From positions 1 through 45,710 of the forward strand of contig JAFAWX010000092.1 in the NCBI GenBank assembly GCA_019241535.1: a stretch of DNA of 45,710 nt, read 5' to 3'. Each line of letters starts with the position of its first letter. The first letter of the stretch is position 1. The DNA is from Acidobacteriota bacterium. Its GTDB lineage: Bacteria; Acidobacteriota; Terriglobia; Terriglobales; Acidobacteriaceae. Positions 40,712 to 45,710 of the stretch are shown here, piece after piece. The notes under the pieces were generated by a model. It searched no databases and was not told the origin of the DNA. It was given only the letters and a program-made list of their open reading frames with translations. Made by a program: the position numbers and the translations under genes.

Positions 40712-40885
40712 TTCCGGCTCCTGAATTTTGTTAAAGGCAATATGAATACGCCTGAGATTGGCTTAGCGCAACTGAAGAACGTCAGCTTCGGTTTCCTATC
40801 TGAAAACGGGGCCGTTGTTTCGAGGCAGGGAAATGGCAAGCGAACGCCGAGCGCAGGCCAATTCACGTGGCCGAGAGCACACCAT

Positions 40886-41323
40886 TCATGCGAGGAGGGA
40901 TCCTGAGAATCCTTCCGAGGTAAACGCGAGGTGCTGCCGTCGATCCCCGGTAATGTATTCGACGGCGCCGCCGGCGACCTGTGCCCGAATTTCAGCACAG
41001 GAGGCAACATGGATTGCATCAAGAGTCCGGAGGCCTATTCCCACACGATGGCGGCGGACTAATGTGCGTGCCTGAAGAAGTACGGGAAATGTTAGCTGAA
41101 TGATGTAGATGCGATTGAGAAGGGCATCAAGCGCTTGCTCGGCAGCAGGGAGTCCGCCAGGAGCCGCAGCACATTGGAATGACAGCCCGGCTTGGCACTC
41201 CAGTGCTGAAAGTGTACTGGTGCAGGAATCGCGCCGGCCGACAATCGCCATGGCCTGAGAGCACCGAGCCACGCCGAGCGCCATGGCAACCAGTACGGAT
41301 GAATCAAAATAGACGAAGGCCAT
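40886..41323 (-). CDS. VapC-like PIN-domain toxin
   Basis: A 145-residue PIN-domain ribonuclease. The acidic residues are in MAFVYFDSSVLVAMAL (D7), TSTLSALECQAGLSF (Glu), IGLRTLDAIHVASCAEIRAQ (Asp) and EYITGDRRQHLAF (Asp), so the active site is complete. It starts on the last base of the antitoxin stop codon (TAATG), giving tight translational coupling. It should cut a specific tRNA or rRNA when the antitoxin is degraded. Unlike the toxin at 16645, this gene is intact. Confidence 0.88.
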   Translation of the reverse strand: MAFVYFDSSVLVAMALGVARCSQAMAIVGRRDSCTSTLSALECQAGLSFQCAAAPGGLPAAEQALDALLNRIYIIQLTFPVLLQARTLVRRHRVGIGLRTLDAIHVASCAEIRAQVAGGAVEYITGDRRQHLAFTSEGFSGSLLA

Positions 41324-41595
41324 TACTCTTCTTCGCGATCTCGTAGAATCGCCTCGATCGCCCGAGAAGCGTCTGGTGCAAGCTGGGTAAGCTTCAGGTC
41401 CGAAAGGGAAAGAGGTTTAGACCCAGGTAGGAGAAGGCCAGCAGCCACTAGACGCTCGTGATCGTCTGCTGGTACCGGCATAATCCTCGCCACTTCTTCA
41501 CGATTCTTTGTAATCCAGACTGCTTCTCCGGTACGCTGGACGAGGGCAATGATTTCCGATGCCCGGTCCTTCAGTTCCTTGATGCCGACGGACAT
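41323..41595 (-). CDS. Phd/YefM-type antitoxin
   Basis: A 90-residue protein starting MSVGIKELKDRASEIIALVQ, the N-terminus expected of Phd/YefM antitoxins, followed by EAVWITKNREEVARIMPV. The C-terminal part (RLVAAGLLLPGSKPLSLSDL onward) is the toxin-binding tail. The frame continues upstream; ATGs at 41616 and 41628 are possible starts, and longer forms would run into the hydrolase gene and are unlikely. It precedes and overlaps the toxin by one base. It presumably represses its own promoter at the TAGCCA repeats just upstream. Confidence 0.82.
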   Translation of the reverse strand: MSVGIKELKDRASEIIALVQRTGEAVWITKNREEVARIMPVPADDHERLVAAGLLLPGSKPLSLSDLKLTQLAPDASRAIEAILRDREEE

Positions 41596-41605
41596 CCGCT
41601 TGCGA

Positions 41606-41644
41606 TGGCTACTCATAGCTACATTCATATAGCCACTATGGCTA
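41606..41644 (-). promoter_or_regulatory. TAGCCA/TGGCTA operator of TA pair 3
   Basis: TAGCCACTATGGCTA at 41630-41644 is a palindrome of two perfect six-base arms around three bases. A third half-site, TGGCTA, lies at 41606-41611, with a related ATAGCTA between. The array sits directly upstream of the antitoxin and overlaps the stop codon of the GH88/105 gene, so the TA promoter must lie in or at the end of that gene. Binding by the antitoxin is inferred. Confidence 0.55.
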
Positions 41645-42748
41645 CCTATCACTTTGCCCGAGCAGTGCCGCAGCGCACCAAAGCACCGGGGCTTGGCCGT
41701 GGAAATCACCCGTCCTGCGAGGGCGGGTGAGGTAGTACTCAAGATCGTTTTTCTTTCCTGTGCCAACGCATACGTTCGTGAGATCTGCATTTTGATCGAT
41801 GTAGCCAGTGACTGCAATCCAGGCCTTTCGTGCCACCGGACCATAGGTTTCTTCCTGAAGCCAGCCATTCTTCACGCCCGTAATCAGGGCAAAGGTGAAC
41901 ATTGCGCTGGAGGATGTTTCCGGCCACGCTTCAGGATGATTGATGAGCTGGCGCCACATTCCATCCGCGCCCTGAAAGCTGACTAATGCCTTCATCATTT
42001 TTCGATATGAATCGAGGATGCGGGTACGTCTGGGATGGTTCTCGGGAAGAGAGCGCAGCAACTCAGCCATTCCCGCCGCGACCCAGCCGTCCCCTCTCCC
42101 CCAAAAGAAAGATGCGTCAGGAGCGTGATAGAAAAGCCCGTTTGGCTGCTGCAGTCTGTCCAGGTAGGCGGACATCTCGAGGGCGGCGCGATCGAGGTAC
42201 TTCGAATCCGCGGTAGCACGAAAAGCTTCGACCTGGAGGATGGTAATCATGTACATGTCATCGATCCAGTACCGGGTCTCGGACGTGAGGCCATCGGGCA
42301 AAGGATCGGACCACTGGGCGTCGGCAAACGATCGGCCGAGCTCAAGGTATCTCGGGTCTTTCGTCTGCATGTAGATTTCAAGCGGCACCACTCCAAAGAC
42401 GGAAAAATCTACGTGCCGCTGGCGACTGACCAGCTCCGATGCGGGTGGGGACATAAGGGGCTCAAATCTCTTGATCAAACTGGCGGTCAGACGCTTGTCG
42501 GCAGAGAGTCGCGCGAAAGTCAGAGCTCCGTACCAGGCGCATACCTCGGGGTAGGTAATTTTTTTCGGATCCTGATGTGGACTGGTTACAAAGTGCTCGG
42601 CGAGCCGTTTTCCTACTTCCTCGGGCGCGCTTCCCAGGGGCAAACTGCCAAAGTATTTCTGCTGCGCGGCGCCTTGTGGGATCGCAACGGGAAGAATGAC
42701 CAGGAGCACTCCGAGTGCGATTAAGAGATTTGAGTTTCTCGTCAACAT
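41642..42748 (-). CDS. Exported glycoside hydrolase family 88/105-like protein
   Basis: A protein of about 368 residues read from ATG 42748 (GTG 42763 would add five). A hydrophobic N-terminal signal (LLIALGVLLVILPVAIPQGA) directs export. The (alpha/alpha)6-barrel pattern of unsaturated rhamnogalacturonyl/glucuronyl hydrolases is clear: YWIDDMYMITILQVEAFRAT with the candidate catalytic Asp, FFWGRGDGWVAAGMAELL, DGMWRQLINHPEAWPETSSS, AMFTFALITGVKNGWL, and GDFHGQAPVLWCAAALL near the end. Such enzymes remove the unsaturated uronic acid left by pectin or other polysaccharide lyases. No lyase gene lies nearby. Substrate is uncertain. Its stop codon overlaps the operator of the downstream TA pair. 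Confidence 0.87.
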   Translation of the reverse strand: MLTRNSNLLIALGVLLVILPVAIPQGAAQQKYFGSLPLGSAPEEVGKRLAEHFVTSPHQDPKKITYPEVCAWYGALTFARLSADKRLTASLIKRFEPLMSPPASELVSRQRHVDFSVFGVVPLEIYMQTKDPRYLELGRSFADAQWSDPLPDGLTSETRYWIDDMYMITILQVEAFRATADSKYLDRAALEMSAYLDRLQQPNGLFYHAPDASFFWGRGDGWVAAGMAELLRSLPENHPRRTRILDSYRKMMKALVSFQGADGMWRQLINHPEAWPETSSSAMFTFALITGVKNGWLQEETYGPVARKAWIAVTGYIDQNADLTNVCVGTGKKNDLEYYLTRPRRTGDFHGQAPVLWCAAALLGQSDR

Positions 42749-42904
42749 TTCGGCGTCTGGCACTCCTGTGCTGTCCGCGTTGTTCTAGGGTTTTGCCTAT
42801 TAGTTGCGAGGACGGTTGGAAAAAATTCAGGTCCGGCGCTATTCACTGGTTGCCCGCTCGCATCGTCCTCGCTATTCTTCTCCTCAAAAAAAGGCGCCAA
42901 TCGA

Positions 42905-43408
42905 CTACGAACCTAGCCACTCTGTTTCGATCGGTGGCGGGTGCATGAGTGTCTGCATGACGACACAATACTGCTCGGTTTTTTCTTTTAATGCGCGCAA
43001 TTGTTCTTCGCTCGCCTGCGGCGCCCGAATGTCAAATTGAAGGCGAATAGCCTCGAACCCTACGGGTGTTTCCTTTCGAAGGCCGAGCGTTCCTTGCAGA
43101 TCGAGATCTCCACTGACGGTGGCGTGGATGTGCTCGGTCGGGATGCCCATCGCCGCCGCCACCAGCTGACAGGTGATCTGTGCGCATGCTGCCAGTGCCC
43201 CCAGCAGGAGGTCGCCCGAACACGCCGCGGTTCCGGCTCCTCCCACCCCGCTATGTGCCTCGGCCTGGTAGATCGCACGACCGATGTCGACCGAACAGGA
43301 CAGCGGAGTAGTGGTTTCGGTTCCCTTGGCCGTCAATGTTATGCGCGCAGTTTGCGGGTCGCGCCGGTATTGCTCCTTGAAAGGACGCTGAAGCGAACGT
43401 ACGTCCAT
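42905..43408 (-). CDS. OsmC-family protein
   Basis: A 167-residue OsmC/Ohr-fold protein. The two redox cysteines are in GTAACSGDLLLGALAACAQI and TEQYCVVMQTL, placed as in peroxide-reducing members of the family, though the first helix here carries extra cysteines. The N-terminal strands (ARITLTAKGTETTTPLSCSV) and the middle HIHATVSGDLDLQGTLG fit the fold. It probably reduces organic hydroperoxides in the cytoplasm or senses redox stress. GGAGG four bases before the ATG supports the start. The GH88/105 gene starts 157 bp downstream on the same strand. Confidence 0.9.
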   Translation of the reverse strand: MDVRSLQRPFKEQYRRDPQTARITLTAKGTETTTPLSCSVDIGRAIYQAEAHSGVGGAGTAACSGDLLLGALAACAQITCQLVAAAMGIPTEHIHATVSGDLDLQGTLGLRKETPVGFEAIRLQFDIRAPQASEEQLRALKEKTEQYCVVMQTLMHPPPIETEWLGS

Positions 43409-43494
43409 GGATCCTCCCGTTTGTTATGCTTCTCGGTGCCTGGCAAATAGACAGCTAGGCTTAGGCTACGCCACAAGCTCTGAGTATCGCATCG

Positions 43495-43766
43495 ATGGCA
43501 CCAGATCCAGCCCAAGGTGGCGATTTTTTCCCCGGTGCGCGTTTTGGCTGCTACGAGATCGTGTGTCGGCTGGGGAGCGGAGGTATGGGCGAAGTCTACC
43601 GGGGGGAGATCCGCGCCATAGCCGACACCTAGCCATCAAAGTTCTGAAAAACCGGAGCTCAAGCGCTTGAACGGGTAGCCCGTTCCGCATCGGCCTTGAA
43701 CCACACTAACATTCTGACCATCTTCGAGCTCGGAAAGATCGAAAGCATTACTACATTGCAATAGTG
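43495..43766 (+). pseudogene. Remnant of a bacterial Ser/Thr protein kinase, several frame breaks
   Basis: From ATG 43495 the frame reads as the N-lobe of a PknB-like kinase: GARFGCYEIVCRLGSGGMGE then VYRG, including the glycine-rich loop. It hits a stop near 43630. The next conserved piece, HLAIKVLKN with the ATP-binding lysine, is in a second frame. ERVARSASALNHTNILTIFE follows in another frame (43668-43727), and HYYIAIV (43746-43766), matching the hinge strand, in yet another. Nothing kinase-like is seen after 43766, so the catalytic loop, C-lobe and any sensor domain are gone. Several independent lesions plus truncation indicate a decayed gene rather than a sequencing slip. Confidence 0.82.
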
Positions 43767-44028
43767 CTCAGGCGAGCTTTCCACGGCACGTTCGCTCTTT
43801 CGAGAGTCGTTGCTCCTCAATCGGCGCGCCTCCACCCACGCCGGACCCAGCCTTCCGACGACCGAAATTCTCTCCTCGAATGACTGTCATGACTGCGCAG
43901 TATTCTAGTGCGAGGTACGCTCAACAACCGCCGATGTCGGCATTGAATGAAAGCATTGGGTGCGGAACTTGCCGTTTCGACACGGGTACCTGCGGCCCCA
44001 GCCCCGGTGCAGCGTCTCAGCGGAAGAC

Positions 44029-44937
44029 TTAATTTTCTGTGTGCCGTCGGGAGTGGCTGCTGTCCAACCACGACGTGTACCACAGATCCACCAGCATTTG
44101 GCTGCCCGCGCCGAGGCGCTGAGTCGTGAAGTCGTAGGCTTCCGGTGAGCCCGTGTCTCGAAAACCACCAGCCTTTTCCAGTTGGTAGACTCTTTCAACA
44201 AGATTATTAGAACTACGCAGATACTGAAGATAGGAATCAAAAGGAGCGGTCCTGTGCTCCGGGCGATGGACAAGGTCCCGGAAGTCCCCGGCGCCGATGT
44301 TCCGGGAAATATAGACCGTCTCGAATTCAGAATGTATTCCGCCTCTGGTCACGTAACCATTCGGATTTGGGCCTACCCAGCCGTTGTAGTGAATGGTCGT
44401 ATGGAGAGGTTGGGAGCCGTCGGCGACGTAATGCCCGAGCCACCCGGCGTAGAAGATGATGTCATGCTCGACAAAAGACGTGGCTTCATCCCGGTTGTGC
44501 AGACGTCGATACTCCTCGAATGCGGTCGTCAGTCGATCGAATATCTCCATCACGATATAAGGCTGCATCCCCACGTGCTCAGGGAGGTAGTCATCAGGAT
44601 GATCTTTGGCTTGAGCTCTCTTTTCGTACAGTCGCTGATAAAACTGGTAGCGCCCTTGTGGAAAAGCATTTAACCAGTCGAGTCTTTCAAGATCGATGTA
44701 GTGATCAGGTTCTTGCGCGCTCTTCAGCGCGGGGTCGTCGCTGTCGCGCCAGCGGTCCGGTTCCGGGCCAAGATAAGCAAGTTCGGCGACCGCACTTCGC
44801 AGGAAGGCTGGTACATCGGAGGGGAGATTCTCGGCAGCAACCTGGTTCACATAAACGTGTCCCTCGCTGCCCCAACCCCACGCTACCTGGTGCTCTAGAG
44901 AGAAAAGAAGGAACAAAACCGCCAGTTTCTTCATCAT
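44029..44937 (-). CDS. Exported S1/P1-nuclease or zinc-phospholipase-C-like protein
   Basis: A 302-residue protein read from ATG 44937; the frame extends to 45012 without a ribosome binding site. A signal peptide (KKLAVLFLLFSL) is followed by WGWGSEGHVYVNQVAAENLP, the expected mature N-terminus where Trp22 and His27 bind zinc. EPDHYIDLE supplies an Asp/His, and FYAGWLGHYVADGSQPLHT carries the HxxxD zinc ligands and the DxxQPLH signature. A further His is in YNGWVG...GGIHSEFE. Enzymes of this fold are trinuclear-zinc nucleases or phospholipases C acting outside the cytoplasm. Which of the two is undecided. The gene stands alone. Confidence 0.87.
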   Translation of the reverse strand: MMKKLAVLFLLFSLEHQVAWGWGSEGHVYVNQVAAENLPSDVPAFLRSAVAELAYLGPEPDRWRDSDDPALKSAQEPDHYIDLERLDWLNAFPQGRYQFYQRLYEKRAQAKDHPDDYLPEHVGMQPYIVMEIFDRLTTAFEEYRRLHNRDEATSFVEHDIIFYAGWLGHYVADGSQPLHTTIHYNGWVGPNPNGYVTRGGIHSEFETVYISRNIGAGDFRDLVHRPEHRTAPFDSYLQYLRSSNNLVERVYQLEKAGGFRDTGSPEAYDFTTQRLGAGSQMLVDLWYTSWLDSSHSRRHTEN

Positions 44938-45012
44938 GAGGCAAAACCCCGCTCGAGACCGGTTTGGAGCGTGCTCTGGAGAGATCCTCAAGTTTTCGTC
45001 GCGTGCTCGCAA

Positions 45013-45637
45013 GCAAGAAATTCTACGCCACTGCTGGCGGTTTCAGCCTTACTGGCTCTCTTCGGCGTTGCAGCGCGCCGCTAACGCGGCGGACCGAAAC
45101 GAAAACAGGAAACTAACAAAACTCGAGCTGCGAATGGAATCAAAATCCTTGGCTGCCGCCACAAGATAGAGCTCTTCGGAAGATCCTGCAACCAAGTCGG
45201 TAATAGACCCATTTACCTCTGGGGTCGCTATGCAGGTTCTTCGGCTAGACCTTGTCGACGCTTTTGCACCTCGGCTGTTACGGGGGAATGCTCGAGCCTG
45301 AAAGGAGTACCCCGATGTGCAACGAAGCCCCCCGAGGGTCACCTAGGGATGATTCAGCACACCATAGGCAGTCCACGCTTCATTCAAATCGCCTTGCATT
45401 TGGAGTCTAAAGAGATCGACTGTTCCAGACATGACGACGCTGTGCTCCTAACGGCCGCGCATTCTCCGGAGGCGTCCTCGCCTGATTCGCGATCCAAGTC
45501 GAAGTTTTCTTTGCGAGCTGTCCGCGGGGCCTGTTCCTTTGGGAGTGGTAGGTGTTTCTCGGGAAGGGCCATTGGTGATCGCGGTGATCCCGATCAGCTT
45601 AGCCAGAAAAATTTTGGGGCTTGTGCAATTCTCCACA
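45013..45637. other. Gene-free stretch near right edge
   Basis: About 625 bp with only short overlapping frames on both strands (up to 97 codons), none with a recognisable domain. No RNA gene, repeat array or terminator was identified. Upstream sequences for the S1/P1-like gene lie at its left end. Confidence 0.45.
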
Positions 45638-45710
45638 ATGCCGCGGCGAGAAAAAAAACAGGAGAACCTGGGGGCGTGGCTAGCGCAGCACAACCGGACT
45701 GGGCCAGCCA
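45638..45710 (+). CDS. Possible start of a gene cut by the right edge
   Basis: An ATG at 45638 opens a frame that stays open to the window end (24 codons), beginning MPRREKKQENLGAWLAQHN. There is no ribosome binding site and the piece is too short to recognise. It may be the N-terminus of a real protein or chance. Confidence 0.2.
   Translation, partial: MPRREKKQENLGAWLAQHNRTGPA

Noticed and set aside
42880-42904. T-run after a GGCGCC on the minus strand downstream of the OsmC gene as a terminator
   Set aside because: The T-run is present, but GGCGCC alone cannot form a stem with a loop, so no hairpin supports it.

Overview
The window reads as a GC-rich chromosomal segment of a soil-type bacterium. 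The gene set suggests an Acidobacteriota member: glgC, slipin/NfeD, a tannase-like esterase, DUF72, a GH88/105 hydrolase, an S1/P1-type nuclease, a short RNB exonuclease and a VKOR/thioredoxin pair, with many GTG and TTG starts. This placement is inferred from gene content and protein style; no rRNA or tRNA gene was seen to confirm it. Housekeeping genes (glgC, recN, xerD, xerC, secA) argue for chromosome rather than plasmid or phage.

Layout. 1-568 (-): 5' part of an M23-type peptidase gene that runs off the left edge. 804-2063 (+): glgC. 2160-5084 (-): a membrane/envelope group (SPOR protein, slipin, NfeD protease). 5611-6325 (+): a VapBC-type toxin-antitoxin pair with an operator over its start codon. 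6497-8631: divergent type II NADH dehydrogenase and CPBP-like membrane protein. 8819-14310 (+): a DNA repair/recombination run (recN, stand-alone LigD-type polymerase, DUF72, xerD, xerC). 14317-15993 (-): tannase/feruloyl-esterase family protein. 16356-17060 (+): a second TA pair whose toxin gene has a one-base frame break. 17052-21372 (-): a short membrane ORF, a DUF6930-like protein, and a 930-residue acyl-activating/ACP/acyltransferase protein. 21579-24584 (+): secA. 24681-26009 (+): MFS transporter.

26296-37643 (+) is the most interesting stretch. Ten closely spaced or overlapping genes lie in one direction: a fatty-acyl-reductase-like protein with a degenerate HAD front domain, a second NAD-binding reductase, a polysaccharide pyruvyl transferase-family protein, two AMP-forming acyl ligases, an enoyl-CoA hydratase, a free acyl carrier protein, a diacylglycerol-kinase-like lipid kinase, and a membrane thioredoxin plus VKOR pair. 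The first eight have the parts to activate, load, modify, reduce and phosphorylate acyl chains, so I infer an uncharacterised lipid (fatty alcohol, ether lipid or glycolipid) pathway. The tri-domain protein at 18580-21372 could supply acyl transfer. The last two genes form a disulfide-forming pair that may simply be co-transcribed.

37913-45710 is mixed: short RNB exonuclease (+), exported amidohydrolase (-), a third TA pair (-), exported GH88/105 hydrolase (-), OsmC protein (-), a decayed Ser/Thr kinase remnant (+), exported S1/P1-like nuclease (-), and about 700 bp at the right edge with no convincing gene. No CRISPR array, insertion sequence, tRNA or rRNA was recognised.
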